In this document: positions 15,208 through 26,862 of the stretch, in pieces
Layout: each line of letters opens with the position of its first letter
How positions within the stretch are numbered: position 1 is the first letter of the stretch
Source: Sulfitobacter undariae
GTDB taxonomy: Bacteria; Pseudomonadota; Alphaproteobacteria; Rhodobacterales; Rhodobacteraceae
Assembly (NCBI RefSeq): GCF_014196805.1
Contig: NZ_JACIEI010000012.1
Coordinates: 1 to 64,000, forward strand
Reading direction: 5' to 3'
Length of the DNA: 64,000 nucleotides
Program-made: the position numbers and the translations under genes
The notes under the pieces: generated by a model
Told to the model about the DNA's origin: nothing
Seen by the model: the letters and a program-made list of their open reading frames with translations, nothing else
Database searches by the model: none

Positions 15208-16077
15208 ATGCCCAGAAGCTTTTTCGCGTTATGTCGCGTTGGTGAAGAAAACGTCGTCCGCCGGATACCTCTCCAGGCCGGAGTGCAGGCAGAGCTTGAA
15301 CAACTTTTTGATGCACAAGAGGCTGCATTTCTGAATGGTCGCGATGAAGAGGTCGTGTTTGATGGCGACTGGAAGCCTGACAGGAATCAGATCATGACTC
15401 TCCAAGATGCGGGATTGGTTCAGCCCTTTCTTGAAACGCTGGCCGATGGTCCGGCGGCATATGAGGTTTTGGATATAAGCCAGTATGGTCAGGCAGGGAT
15501 CAAGGCGGTCTTTTCCCATTCAGAGGCTCTTGAGGGTCGTGTCCTCATTCAGCGATTCAGAACATCCCAGTACCTTCAAAAAAGCGGTGTCACCCTGGTG
15601 TTCAACAACAATCGATTTGGAAAGCTGGCCAAGCAAGGTTTTGCCCTCGATGCACGTCTTACAGCTATCGTTGAAGGCGATACAGTGAAGTTCCACAGCT
15701 TCGCCAGCCTGAGAACGATCCTTACGGTCCAAGAGCATTATCACGAAGCGACCGAACAGCAGGTGATAGACTTTTCGGAACACGTGAACTTCCATATAGA
15801 AAACGCGGCCTTGTTTGATGCTGCGATGGATGAAAGGTCACGCAAGCTCATCCGGGGGATCGCGCTGTCCGACGTTTTGAATCAACATGATGTCACATCA
15901 ATTCGCGAAAAGGCCCTCAGTGTTGGTTTGGATATAGGTCTTCAGGAAGGGAAACTGGTTCTGCCAGGAGAGAAAAGAAGATTGAAGATTATCCTGAGTT
16001 TCTTGGAACAGAGCGTCTACAAAGGTGTGTTCACCGATGAAACCTTTGAAACCAATTCTAAACGTGCGGTGCAGTAG
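15208..16077 (+). CDS. kwaB: KwaB-like DUF4868 protein (Kiwa defence)
   Basis: 289 residues from ATG 15208, preceded by CGGAG; three bases separate the kwaA stop from it. The central part has the DUF4868 pattern: GVTLVFNNNRFGKLAKQGFA, then LDARLTAIVEGDTVKFHSFA and TILTVQEHYHEATEQQVIDF. DUF4868 defines KwaB, the cytoplasmic, DNA-binding partner of KwaA that blocks late phage transcription and replication. Both genes are inserted between hsdS and hsdR on the same strand with tight spacing, so the two defence systems share one transcript. A homology search would confirm the family. Confidence 0.75.
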   Translation: MPRSFFALCRVGEENVVRRIPLQAGVQAELEQLFDAQEAAFLNGRDEEVVFDGDWKPDRNQIMTLQDAGLVQPFLETLADGPAAYEVLDISQYGQAGIKAVFSHSEALEGRVLIQRFRTSQYLQKSGVTLVFNNNRFGKLAKQGFALDARLTAIVEGDTVKFHSFASLRTILTVQEHYHEATEQQVIDFSEHVNFHIENAALFDAAMDERSRKLIRGIALSDVLNQHDVTSIREKALSVGLDIGLQEGKLVLPGEKRRLKIILSFLEQSVYKGVFTDETFETNSKRAVQ

Positions 16078-16079
16078 GG

Positions 16080-19000
16080 ATGCGGCGCTCCCCTGATACC
16101 AACGAGGAAGCCGCTGCAAAGCTTCCTGCACTACATGTGTTGATGGTGATGGGATGGGAGTATGTGTCGCCTGCCGCCTGTCTTACCCTGCGAGGATCAG
16201 AGCGGTCTGTGGTGCTGGAAGATGTGCTGCGGGTATACTTGGGGCGGCATCGGTTCGAATACAAAGGTAAGAGCTTGGCGCTATCTCCCAGTGGGATGGA
16301 TCAGGTGGTTCGCGATATTACGTCAACGGGACTGTCAGAGGGTCTGCTGGCCGCGAACAAAGCGGTCTATCAGCATCTGACCCAAGGTATCACCGTGCGG
16401 GAGGTGATCGATGGTAAGCAGCACTATGTGACCGTGCCGCTAATCGACTGGCAGGATGTTACGGGCAACCGGTTCCAGGTGACCGAAGAATTGAGCGTTG
16501 AGCGTCCCGCAGGGCTTGGTCGCTTCAGGCCGGACATCGTGTGTTACGTCAACGGTCTGCCGCTGGTGGTGATCGAAGCCAAACGCCCGGTGTCATCAAC
16601 CAAGACCACCGCGATGGTGGATGAGGGGATATCACAACACTTACGCAACCAGAAAGGTGATGGCATCCAGGATTTGTATGCCTATTCCCAATTGTTGCTG
16701 TCGATCTCTGGTGTGGAGGGACGCTATGGCACCACAGATACACCCAAGAAGTTCTGGTCCAAATGGCGGGAAGAGCAGATAGGCGATGCCGAGGTCGCTG
16801 GGATCAGGGCGACGCCGCTCACAGCGGCCCAGATAGAGGCTCTGTTTAAAGATAGGCCCACGTGGGCACGGAAGGGCTATGAGGCCCTCCACAGGGGCGA
16901 TGTGCTGCCCACAGAGCAAGATTGGTTGATCATATCGCTGCTGCGGCCAGACCGGCTGCTGGAATTCATCAAACTATTCATTCTGTATGACCGAAAGACT
17001 GGCAAAATCGCAGCCCGTTACCAACAAGCGTTTGGCATCAAGTCGCTGCTGGATCGGGTATCACAAGTGCGCCCTGATGGGGGCCGTGAGGGTGGCGTGA
17101 TCTGGCACACCACCGGTAGCGGCAAGAGCAATTTGATGGTCTTCCTGTACAAGGCTTTGCTGCTTGATCCTGATCTGGCCGATTGCCGGGTGATTGTGGT
17201 GACGGATCGGGTTGATCTGGAAAAGCAGTTGTCATCGACCTTCCTGACCGGCGGTGCGTTTGGTTCAGACGTTGCCACCAAGAAGGACGGTGAGAAGGCC
17301 AAGGTGCAGTCGGGCCGTGATCTGGCCGAACGTATCGGGTCGGGCAATGAGCGGATCATCTTCACGCTCCTGCAAAAATTCAACTCGGCCACCAAGCTGC
17401 CGGAATGCCAAAACACCACTAACAAGCTCATCGTGTTGATTGATGAAGGCCACCGGAGCCAGGGCGGTGAGAACCATGAACGGATGCGTAAGGCGCTGCC
17501 CAATGCGGCTTACGTCGCTTTCACAGGCACCCCGCTGCTGAAAGATGACAAAACCCGCAACAAGTTTGGCCCCATCCTGCATGCCTATACAATGCAGAGG
17601 GCAGTCGAAGATGGCGCTGTCACACCTTTGGTTTATGAAGAACGAAGGCCGGTGGTGGATATCAATGAGGCTGCGATTGATGCCTGGTTTGACAAAATCA
17701 CTGCTGGATTGTCAGACAAGCAGCGGTCCGATCTGAAGAAGAAGTTTGCGACCCGAGGACAAATCTATGGTGCAAACAACCGGATCGAGTTGATCGCATA
17801 TGACATAGCGGTTCACTTCAATGAGAACTTCGCCAAGCTTGACCTTGGGTTGAAGGCTCAACTAGCTACTGACAGCAAAAACTCTGCGATCCGGTACAAG
17901 GCCGCGTTGGATGCCACTGGTTTGGTAACCAGCGCCGTTATCATCTCACCTCCGGACACCCGGGAAGGCCATGATGATACGGACGAGACCAAAGACCCGG
18001 AAGTTCAAGCTTGGTGGAAGGCTGCCGTTGGCAATGATCCCGATGCTTATGAAAATGGTGTGATCGAGGATTTCGGAACTGATGGGCCACCAGATATATT
18101 GATTGTGGTGGATAAGCTTCTGACGGGCTTTGATGAACCCCGCAATGCGGTGCTCTACATCGACAAGTATCTGAAGGGGCACAATCTGCTTCAGGCCATC
18201 GCTCGGGTGAACCGGCTGCATGAAGCCAAGAAGCATGGGTTCCTAATCGATTACAGAGGTATCCTTGCAGAGCTTGATACATCCATTCAGAACTATCAGG
18301 ATTTGGCGGACCAGACCCAAGGCGGCTATGACATCGGTGACTTGGTGGGGACCGTCACCAATGTCTCCATGGAGTACAAACGTTTGCCATCCCTGCATGA
18401 TGCTGTTTGGGCCATCTTCCGCGATGTTGTGAACAAACAAGACCGTGAACAGTTTAGACGGGTGCTGATGCCGGATTTTGTTGAGAATGACACGGGTGTA
18501 GCTCATGACCTTCGTCAGAAGGTGCGGGATGACTTCTACGACGCGCTGACTTCCTTCGGCATGTGCTTGAAGTTGGCGTTGTCATCGCGGTCATTCTTTG
18601 AGGATGGGGCATTCTCTGAAGCCACCATTCAAGGATACAAGCGTGACCTCAAGTTCTTCACCGAACTGCGTATTCAGGCAAAGCGCGATGCACAGGAAAC
18701 CGTAGATTTTTCAGCCTATGAAACCCAGATCAGGAACCTTGTGGACAAGCAGGTGATCGGTCAGGAGATTGTTGACCCTGAGGGCGTGATCATGATCGGT
18801 GAATTGGGTCAGAGCGACGATGTGAATGATTGGACAGATGAGAAGAAACGCACCGAAGCCGACCTTATAAAAACCCGGATACGCAAATCTATCGAACAGG
18901 AATTGATCGATGATCCGTACGCCCAACGGGTGTTTTCGGAGATGTTGAAAGAAGCCATCCGGGAGGCCGAGTCCCTGTTCGATCACCCTGATAAGCAATA

Positions 19001-19361
19001 CACCATGTTCAAAGACCTGGAGGCCATGGTCGGGGAGAGGGCCACACCGACAGTGCCGAATGGGTTTGGTGACAATAAGTTGGCCCAGGCTTTCTACGGA
19101 GCCTTCGCGATGTCACTGGATCAGGGACAGCTTGACGAACTTGGTGACACCAAACTGGTTGAAGAAGCTTTGTTCACGGATAGCGTGGTACAAGGTGCTG
19201 TACGATCCCATTCGATCAGTCCAGCCAGCATCGAAGCTGAAATCCGGAAGGCTCTGTTACCACGGCTGTTCAATCTGTTAGGTGGGCTGAACCCGGCGAA
19301 TGCCGTTATCGAACACGTTGTCTCTATCGTCCGTGCCGGTGACACAAGGCGGAATTCATGA
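16080..19361 (+). CDS. hsdR: Type I restriction endonuclease/translocase subunit
   Basis: 1093 residues. The order is the standard one for HsdR: a PD-(D/E)XK nuclease motif RFRPDIVCYVNGLPLVVIEA (about 150-170), a superfamily 2 helicase core with Walker A HTTGSGKS (near 345), DEAD-box variant IDEGHRSQ, motif III FTGTP, and motif VI AIARVNR, then a helical C-terminal domain that docks on the methylase core. It translocates and cuts unmodified DNA using ATP. The start is two bases after kwaB; the end overlaps the metallopeptidase gene by four bases. No inactivating change is seen. Confidence 0.95.
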   Translation: MRRSPDTNEEAAAKLPALHVLMVMGWEYVSPAACLTLRGSERSVVLEDVLRVYLGRHRFEYKGKSLALSPSGMDQVVRDITSTGLSEGLLAANKAVYQHLTQGITVREVIDGKQHYVTVPLIDWQDVTGNRFQVTEELSVERPAGLGRFRPDIVCYVNGLPLVVIEAKRPVSSTKTTAMVDEGISQHLRNQKGDGIQDLYAYSQLLLSISGVEGRYGTTDTPKKFWSKWREEQIGDAEVAGIRATPLTAAQIEALFKDRPTWARKGYEALHRGDVLPTEQDWLIISLLRPDRLLEFIKLFILYDRKTGKIAARYQQAFGIKSLLDRVSQVRPDGGREGGVIWHTTGSGKSNLMVFLYKALLLDPDLADCRVIVVTDRVDLEKQLSSTFLTGGAFGSDVATKKDGEKAKVQSGRDLAERIGSGNERIIFTLLQKFNSATKLPECQNTTNKLIVLIDEGHRSQGGENHERMRKALPNAAYVAFTGTPLLKDDKTRNKFGPILHAYTMQRAVEDGAVTPLVYEERRPVVDINEAAIDAWFDKITAGLSDKQRSDLKKKFATRGQIYGANNRIELIAYDIAVHFNENFAKLDLGLKAQLATDSKNSAIRYKAALDATGLVTSAVIISPPDTREGHDDTDETKDPEVQAWWKAAVGNDPDAYENGVIEDFGTDGPPDILIVVDKLLTGFDEPRNAVLYIDKYLKGHNLLQAIARVNRLHEAKKHGFLIDYRGILAELDTSIQNYQDLADQTQGGYDIGDLVGTVTNVSMEYKRLPSLHDAVWAIFRDVVNKQDREQFRRVLMPDFVENDTGVAHDLRQKVRDDFYDALTSFGMCLKLALSSRSFFEDGAFSEATIQGYKRDLKFFTELRIQAKRDAQETVDFSAYETQIRNLVDKQVIGQEIVDPEGVIMIGELGQSDDVNDWTDEKKRTEADLIKTRIRKSIEQELIDDPYAQRVFSEMLKEAIREAESLFDHPDKQYTMFKDLEAMVGERATPTVPNGFGDNKLAQAFYGAFAMSLDQGQLDELGDTKLVEEALFTDSVVQGAVRSHSISPASIEAEIRKALLPRLFNLLGGLNPANAVIEHVVSIVRAGDTRRNS

Positions 19362-20089
19362 GCCCCAAGCACATCCTGGCCTATGGTGATGAGCGGATAC
19401 CCTACGAGGTCAAGTTTGACCCAAGCAGAAAGACCCGCATCGCCATCCATGTTGAACCCGATGGCAGCGTCATCGTGGATGCCCCAAGTGACCAGCCCGA
19501 CGAGATGATCCAGAAGGCGGTTCACAAACGTTCACGCTGGATCATGGATCATGTCGCTGAAGCGCGGGATCGTTTCAGTCACGTCCGGCCAAAGGCATAC
19601 GTATCCGGTGAGGAAGTCCTCTATCTGGGGCGGCGGTATATGTTGAAGGTGGTCCAGGATGACGCCGCAACCGGCACTGCACGGCTGCGAGGAAACCGCC
19701 TGGAGATTTCAACCAAATTTACTGACGCTGGCAAGGTCAGAGGTATTGTTAGGGCTTGGTATCGTCTGCGGGCACGTGACTACTTCGCCAAGCTCATCGA
19801 TAAGCAGTCTGCTGCGCTCCCATGGATTGCCCAGGCACCACCGTTCAGGATGCTGGAGATGACACGACAATGGGGTAGCTGCTCACCACAGGGGCAGGTG
19901 ATCCTTAACCCGCACCTGATCAAAGCGCCCCGGGCCTGCATCGAATACGTTATCATTCATGAATTGGCCCACCTGAAGCACCACGACCATAGTCCTGAAT
20001 TCTTTGATTTGGTGGGGCGGCATGCTCCTGGTTGGGAGAAGCCCAAGAAGCTGCTGGATGGTATGGTCGAGGTTTTGGTGAATGATTGA
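19358..20089 (+). CDS. DUF45 / YgjP-type zinc metallopeptidase
   Basis: 243 residues, ATG overlapping the hsdR stop (ATGA). The C-terminal half carries the zincin motif HELAHLKHHDHSPEF: two His and a Glu, with a third zinc ligand downstream. RQWGSCSPQGQVILNP precedes it, as in the YgjP/SprT-like family. These genes are frequent companions of hsdR and may protect against or turn over the restriction enzyme or DNA-protein crosslinks; the specific role is inferred. It is the last gene of the defence operon, and 227 bases separate it from the next likely gene. Confidence 0.85.
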   Translation: MSPKHILAYGDERIPYEVKFDPSRKTRIAIHVEPDGSVIVDAPSDQPDEMIQKAVHKRSRWIMDHVAEARDRFSHVRPKAYVSGEEVLYLGRRYMLKVVQDDAATGTARLRGNRLEISTKFTDAGKVRGIVRAWYRLRARDYFAKLIDKQSAALPWIAQAPPFRMLEMTRQWGSCSPQGQVILNPHLIKAPRACIEYVIIHELAHLKHHDHSPEFFDLVGRHAPGWEKPKKLLDGMVEVLVND

Positions 20090-20316
20090 TGGGTAGTGAG
20101 CATTAATGAAAATGGCGAAACTTTGGTTTCGACCCTTGAAACTTGCCACAAGCTCCCCCACCTAAAACTCGTAAACTGTGATGTTCCCTTGCTTAGACGA
20201 CCAGTCAGAGCCGAACCACAGATAGGTCAAATATCGTATATTCAACGCATTTGCGCTGAGCCTATTTGTGCGCTTCTTTAACTGGTCCTGAGGGTGGAAA
20301 ACTCAGCCCCAAGTAT

Positions 20317-20495
20317 ATGGGTCTGAACATGGATTCCCACCTACCAAAGTCGGAAATGCTCCCGGCTAACAATAGCGACACTTCCCAACTCAAGGCATTA
20401 GATGATGCTCTACTTCTGTTAACACGCTTGTTCGGGCGGCAAACAGCATTGGACTTTATCCGAGATGCTGACATTCTGTTTAAAGGAGGATCAGA

Positions 20496-20499
<4 letters not shown>
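20317..20499 (+). CDS. Small hypothetical protein coupled to the integrase, 60 aa
   Basis: The frame ends TGA at 20497-20499, overlapping the ATG of the large recombinase (ATGA), a sign of translational coupling. Likely starts are ATG 20317 or ATG 20329; neither has a good ribosome-binding site. The C-terminal half is helical (LKALDDALLLLTRLFGRQ, then ALDFIRDADILFKGG). Position and size would suit a recombination directionality factor, but there is no sequence proof. Confidence 0.4.
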
Positions 20500-22151
<1,652 letters not shown>

Positions 22152-22411
22152 CCAATTCGTTTGGTCTTCCTAAGGTTGCCTGCCAATGAGCGCAAGCGGA
22201 AAATAATGGAATGAGTGAATTTTTTTACCGGCTGAAGATTTTTCGGCAAATAAGGGGGGTAGAGGTGCGCGCGATCAATGCCGTGACGCTCTTGGCTATT
22301 CGGGATCTGCGATTGGCAAAGCCCCGCGCATGTATGCGTGTGACCTGTTGTCTTGGGCCTGTAATCAGATACGATGCTCCAAAACCCACACAACATAAAC
22401 GGGGCAGCAGT

Positions 22412-23557
22412 ATGCGACTTTCACGGCGGAATTTTGGATTGAGCTTGGGTGCTCTGACGGCGCTTTCGGCGTGCGGCGGTGCATCTTCGGTTGGAGGCAG
22501 CGAGGGGTGGTCTGGCGGATTGTCGTCTGATTTGCTACCTGCGCCGAACGCGGCCTACGATACATGGGTTGCAAATTTTAGGGGCCGTGCAGCGGGGCAG
22601 GGGATTTCGCAGGCAACGCTTGCTTCTGGCTTCCGTGGCGCTGGATATCTTCCTGGCTGTGTGACCCGCGACCGCAACCAGACTGAATTCAAACGCAGTC
22701 TAGAGGACTATCTCGCTATTGCCGCGTCGGATGAGCGGATCAGCAAGGGTCGTGCGGCTTTTGCCCGTCACCGGAGCACTTTGCAGACCCTTGAGGGGCG
22801 ATATGGTGTAGATGCAGAAATCATCTGTGCAATTTGGGGGCTTGAAAGCTTCTTTGGGGAACGTCGCGGTGATGTCCCTGTGATCTCGGCTACTTCTACC
22901 CTTGCGTTTGACGGCCGGCGTGGTGCGTTTTTTGAAAAGCAACTCGTCGCTGCGCTTAAAATTATTCAAAACGGGGATATTCCGGCATCGCAATTAACGG
23001 GGTCGTGGGCAGGCGCCATGGGGCATACACAGTTCATCCCGACATCCTATCAGGCCTTTGCTGTTGATTTCACGGGTGACGGGCGTCGCGATATTTGGTC
23101 AGACGATCCGACCGATTCACTCGCTTCTACCGCGGCTTACCTGCAACGAAACGGTTGGGCGCGTGGCACTAAGTGGGGCAGTGAGGCTGGCGCTGGTGCG
23201 CAAGGTAGCATCATCCAGCCGCAAGCAGGCGGACCCCGTTTTGCGGTCACTGGAAATTTCCGTGCGATCAAGCGGTATAACAATTCGGACGCCTACGCTA
23301 TTGGCGTGGGGCATCTGGCAGACCGTATCGGTGGTGCGGGCCCGTTGCGTGCCAGCTTCCCGCCGGATGCCAACGGTTTGACCAAAGATGACCGCGTTGC
23401 CTTGCAGCAACGTCTGACTGCACGGGGTTTTGATACCCAAGGCAGCGATGGCGTTATTGGGCCGAACAGCCAAAAGGCGATCAGCGCCTATCAAGCAAGT
23501 AAAGGGATGGCCGTTACCGGACAGCCGTCGCCAGCATTGTTGCAGGGTTTACGCTAA
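22412..23557 (+). CDS. Lytic murein transglycosylase, MltB type, with peptidoglycan-binding domain
   Basis: 381 residues from ATG 22412; homology does not extend upstream. The N-terminus has RRNFGLSLGALTALSACGG: a Tat-like RR pair and a lipobox (LSAC), so probably an exported lipoprotein. The catalytic domain contains ICAIWGLESFFGERRGDVPV with the conserved Glu, then GSWAGAMGHTQFIPTSYQ. The C-terminal PG_binding_1 domain spans about 315-381 (ALQQRLTARGFDTQGSDGVI). It cleaves glycan strands in the periplasm to give anhydro-muropeptides. It is the first chromosomal gene right of the element. Confidence 0.9.
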   Translation: MRLSRRNFGLSLGALTALSACGGASSVGGSEGWSGGLSSDLLPAPNAAYDTWVANFRGRAAGQGISQATLASGFRGAGYLPGCVTRDRNQTEFKRSLEDYLAIAASDERISKGRAAFARHRSTLQTLEGRYGVDAEIICAIWGLESFFGERRGDVPVISATSTLAFDGRRGAFFEKQLVAALKIIQNGDIPASQLTGSWAGAMGHTQFIPTSYQAFAVDFTGDGRRDIWSDDPTDSLASTAAYLQRNGWARGTKWGSEAGAGAQGSIIQPQAGGPRFAVTGNFRAIKRYNNSDAYAIGVGHLADRIGGAGPLRASFPPDANGLTKDDRVALQQRLTARGFDTQGSDGVIGPNSQKAISAYQASKGMAVTGQPSPALLQGLR

Positions 23558-23594
23558 ATTCTGAACAACTTTCATTAGCTTTAATCGCTCTAGC

Positions 23595-23625
23595 CAGCTC
23601 TCGCGCCGTTCCTGTGCGGGAGCTG
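23595..23625. terminator. Stem-loop after the transglycosylase gene
   Basis: CAGCTC, one mismatch, CGC pairs with GCG, one mismatch, GAGCTG. There is no strong T-run, so it may be a weak or factor-assisted terminator. It lies 38 bases past the stop at 23557. Confidence 0.4.
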
Positions 23626-23840
23626 TGCGACGTCTACGTTACCCATCCTATTTTATGAATTGAGGTCCTAAACTGTAGCGCCCGCCGCAACAGTTTGGTG
23701 TCCTTGCGCGGCGGCGTTGTTGGGTATGTACACACTTTAAAAGTGTAGAGTGCTGGAAAATATGAATTTTAACTGTTTCGTCACAATTCCGCCCCGTTTC
23801 GCATTTATGAACAATGCAACAGAATAACAGGAGCGTTACA

Positions 23841-24551
23841 GTGGACATGCGCAGTTACATCATTTCCCCGCTAATATTTGTCGCCTTGGCGTCTTGCGGG
23901 CCGTCCCCCTCGGGGGTTTCGAGCCGCTCTGACGTGGCACCCTTGAATTTTGTCGCCGAGCTGACAGAAGAAGGGGCGCAAACACAAGCGTTGAGCGATT
24001 TGTCGCGTAGGATCGTTGTGCAAACAACAATTAAGGGCGCTGGCATTGGTAGCGCGCTCGGGTGCGGCATCGCTGTTGCATCAGGTGGTAACGTGCAGAA
24101 TTGTGTGACGGCTGTGGCTGCTGGTGCTGTAGGGGGAGCGATTGTTGGTCGCGTAGCAGGACAGCAGGACGTCGCGCGCCGGATAGAAAAGGTTTCTCCT
24201 AGTGCGGTTGTGCGTACGCTACGTGAAGCGAATGACCAAATGGAACTGGTGCAGTCATCTTTGCCGGCACGGCTTGCAGCGCATGAAGAATCGCTGGCAC
24301 AGCTCGAGCTTCTATATGCGACAGGCGAAATCAGTCCTAAAAAATATGCGCGTAGCCGCGCAGATATCGCTGCCGAACGGCAAGCGATGGCGGCGGCTTT
24401 GATCCAGACCGAGCGACACGCCGAAGAGGCAACGCAAAACTTGCTTGCTGCGCAGAGCCAAGGTCAAACTGATTTGCATTGGCATATCGGCGCCACGAAA
24501 AAGTTGGCAGCAGAGGCCAGCTCAGCCCGCTCTCGTATTAGCTTGCTGTGA
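23841..24551 (+). CDS. Glycine-zipper lipoprotein with coiled-coil C-terminus
   Basis: 236 residues from GTG 23841, chosen because AGGAG lies seven bases upstream. The signal ends in the lipobox ALASC. A Gly/Ala-rich segment (IKGAGIGSALGCGIAVASGG and AVAAGAVGGAIVGRVAG) is a glycine-zipper membrane domain of the type found in outer-membrane lipoproteins. Residues about 125-235 are a long amphipathic helix. The role is unknown; a cell-envelope structural or stress function is likely. Confidence 0.7.
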   Translation: MDMRSYIISPLIFVALASCGPSPSGVSSRSDVAPLNFVAELTEEGAQTQALSDLSRRIVVQTTIKGAGIGSALGCGIAVASGGNVQNCVTAVAAGAVGGAIVGRVAGQQDVARRIEKVSPSAVVRTLREANDQMELVQSSLPARLAAHEESLAQLELLYATGEISPKKYARSRADIAAERQAMAAALIQTERHAEEATQNLLAAQSQGQTDLHWHIGATKKLAAEASSARSRISLL

Positions 24552-24606
24552 CGCATTTCGGCGGGCTGTGCCCCATGCAATAAGGAGTGGTGTCTGGGGG
24601 GTATCA

Positions 24607-24681
24607 TGGTGCTGTTGGGGAGGATTGAACTCCCGACCTCGTCATTACCAATGACGCGCTCTACCACTGAGCTACAACAGC
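24607..24681 (-). tRNA. tRNA-Thr (GGT)
   Basis: A 75-nt cloverleaf with CCA encoded. The acceptor GCTGTTG pairs with CAACAGC. The anticodon loop TTGGTAA places GGT at 24647-24649, which reads threonine codons ACC and ACU. The T-arm is GTTCAATCC. No variable-arm or intron oddity is seen. Confidence 0.95.
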
Positions 24682-24778
24682 GCCGATAGCGCGCTGATTA
24701 GCGCCTATTGCGTCCCCATGCAACCCAAATTCTGCGCCTAATCTAGACCCCGCTTAACTGCTGGGTTAGACAGACGCC

Positions 24779-24976
24779 ATGGCAGATAATCAACACCCTC
24801 AAAAACCAGCCCAAACGCCCAAGGCAGAAGAAGCTGCGCGTAAGCAGGCAAGGCTCTCGCAAGCGCTCAAAGCCAACATGGCAAGGCGCAAAGGGCAGGC
24901 GCGTGCGCGCGCCGCCGATGCAGAAGAGGGTGCACACACAGGTAAAGCGCAAATAGCGCAACAAAAGGATTCCTAA
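24779..24976 (+). CDS. Small basic hypothetical protein upstream of murA, 65 aa
   Basis: A Lys/Arg/Ala/Gln-rich protein, MADNQHPQKPAQTPKAEEAA, with a central ANMARRKGQARARAADAEEG. It is probably disordered or a single helix. It ends three bases before murA, so it is co-transcribed. Similar short reading frames precede murA in related Rhodobacterales, which supports it being real. The function is unknown. Confidence 0.6.
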   Translation: MADNQHPQKPAQTPKAEEAARKQARLSQALKANMARRKGQARARAADAEEGAHTGKAQIAQQKDS

Positions 24977-24979
24977 CGC

Positions 24980-26251
24980 ATGGACGCAATTTTAGTACGC
25001 GGCGGTGGCCCGCTGAGTGGCTCAATTCCTATCGCGGGGGCAAAAAACGCCTGCCTTCCCTTGATGCCTGCAACCTTACTGAGTGAAGAACCGCTGACAT
25101 TGACCAACGCGCCGCGGCTGAGTGATATTCGCACGATGACGCAGCTTTTGCAGTCTTTGGGCGCGGAAATCACTACCTTGCAAGAGGGGCGTGTGATCTC
25201 CATGTCGTGTCACGGTGCAATCAACACCCGTGCGGAATATGACATTGTACGCAAGATGCGCGCTTCCAATCTGGTGCTTGGCCCGCTTTTGGCGCGTGAA
25301 GGCTATGCCGAGGTATCCCTGCCGGGGGGCTGTGCGATTGGTGCACGCCCGATGGATATTCACACGGATGGTCTGGCGAAGATGGGGGCCGAAATTGATC
25401 TGCGTGACGGATATCTCTATGCTAAAGCAGCCGGTGGTCGCCTCAAAGGTGCAGTGATTGATTTCCCTTTCGCGTCTGTGGGTGCCACGGAAAACATCAT
25501 GCTGGCGGCGACTTTGGCCAAAGGCACTACTGTTATCAATAACGCCGCTCGCGAACCAGAGATTGTTGATCTTGCCGATTGCCTGCGCAGCATGGGTGCG
25601 CAGATTGACGGGGACGGGACATCCACAGTGACAATTCAAGGTGTTGACCGCCTTGGTGCGGCAACCCACCCTGTTGTCGCAGACCGTATTGAATTGGGCA
25701 CCTATATGCTGGCCCCCGCGATCTGTGGCGGCGAGATTGAGTTGCTGGGCGGGCGGATCGACCTGATCGGCGCTTTTTGTGAAAAGCTGGATTTGGCAGG
25801 CATCGAAGTGACCGAGACGGATAAAGGTCTTAAGGTCAAACGCCGCGGTGATCGTATTAAGGCCGTGGATGTCACGACTGAGCCCTTTCCGGGCTTCCCG
25901 ACCGATCTACAGGCGCAGATGATGGCGTTGCTGTGCACGGCGGAAGGCACCTCAACACTTGAAGAAAACATCTTTGAAAATCGGTTTATGCATGCGCCCG
26001 AGTTGATCCGCATGGGAGCCAAAGTTGATGTACATGGCGGTAAGGCGGTCGTCACAGGTGTAGAGAAACTCAAAGGTGCGCAGGTGATGGCAACCGATTT
26101 GCGGGCGTCGATCTCGTTGATCCTTGCTGGTATGGCCGCTGAGGGCGAAACAAAAGTGAGCCGCGTCTACCATCTTGACCGTGGATATGAGCATGTTGTC
26201 GCAAAGCTGCGCGGTGTAGGCGCCAATATTGAACGGATTAAAGACGAATGA
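24980..26251 (+). CDS. murA: UDP-N-acetylglucosamine 1-carboxyvinyltransferase
   Basis: 423 residues, full length. It transfers enolpyruvyl from phosphoenolpyruvate to UDP-GlcNAc, the first committed step of peptidoglycan synthesis, in the cytoplasm. The EPSP-synthase-like fold is indicated by the repeated [19 protein letters not shown] start, and the loop [14 protein letters not shown] carries the catalytic cysteine (fosfomycin target). [19 protein letters not shown] and [15 protein letters not shown] are conserved C-terminal motifs. It overlaps the next gene by four bases. Confidence 0.97.
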   Translation: MDAILVRGGGPLSGSIPIAGAKNACLPLMPATLLSEEPLTLTNAPRLSDIRTMTQLLQSLGAEITTLQEGRVISMSCHGAINTRAEYDIVRKMRASNLVLGPLLAREGYAEVSLPGGCAIGARPMDIHTDGLAKMGAEIDLRDGYLYAKAAGGRLKGAVIDFPFASVGATENIMLAATLAKGTTVINNAAREPEIVDLADCLRSMGAQIDGDGTSTVTIQGVDRLGAATHPVVADRIELGTYMLAPAICGGEIELLGGRIDLIGAFCEKLDLAGIEVTETDKGLKVKRRGDRIKAVDVTTEPFPGFPTDLQAQMMALLCTAEGTSTLEENIFENRFMHAPELIRMGAKVDVHGGKAVVTGVEKLKGAQVMATDLRASISLILAGMAAEGETKVSRVYHLDRGYEHVVAKLRGVGANIERIKDE

Positions 26252-26718
26252 GTAATGATGCACGTTTTGAAGACGGCGGCGAAACACCGTTAAACCTTGG
26301 TGCGTTAGATGGGGATGATCTGTCGGTTCTTTCTTCGCTGGCGCAAGACGCAGTTTTTCCCGCTTCGGAAATGAGTTGGCACAAGCGTGACGGGCGATTT
26401 GCCTTGTTGCTTAACCGCATGCGTTGGGAAGACGAAGGCGCGGATCGTCATGCGCCCGAACGTGTGCAATCTGTGCTGATGTTTGCAAATGTGCAGAGCG
26501 TCTCTTCGCAAGGTGTGGAAAAAGGCGATGCGGATACCGTTCTGTCCTTGCTTCATATCGGCTTCGAGGAAACGGATGCCCCGTCTGGGAACGTTATCCT
26601 GACATTGGCGGGGGATGGTGCAATTCGCCTGAACGTGGAGGCGCTTGATGTGACACTCAAAGACGTCACACGCCCCTATGTAGCGCCGTCTAAAAAGCGC
26701 CCCAGCCATCCCGATTGA
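26248..26718 (+). CDS. DUF2948 family protein
   Basis: 156 residues. The sequence [20 protein letters not shown], then [14 protein letters not shown] and [19 protein letters not shown], matches the DUF2948 family, which is nearly confined to alphaproteobacteria and commonly lies between murA and hisD. No catalytic motif is visible and the function is unknown. Its ATG overlaps the murA stop (ATGA), so translation is coupled to cell-wall synthesis. Confidence 0.8.
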   Translation: MSNDARFEDGGETPLNLGALDGDDLSVLSSLAQDAVFPASEMSWHKRDGRFALLLNRMRWEDEGADRHAPERVQSVLMFANVQSVSSQGVEKGDADTVLSLLHIGFEETDAPSGNVILTLAGDGAIRLNVEALDVTLKDVTRPYVAPSKKRPSHPD

Positions 26719-26862
26719 TACCCTCGTAGAAAGTAAGCGTCAGCATGGAAGTGCTGGCGCATGCTTGCTGCGCCTGCCGGACATCCATGTCTATACTGTC
26801 CAGCCGCCAGCGCCCCAATAGTCTTTTTTTCTACCTGATGGCCAACACAGGAGCCTTCTTTT

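Noticed and set aside
20096-20281. Short rightward frame after the metallopeptidase gene
   Set aside because: No ribosome-binding site, no fold, and stop-rich surroundings; probably the upstream region of the integrase operon.
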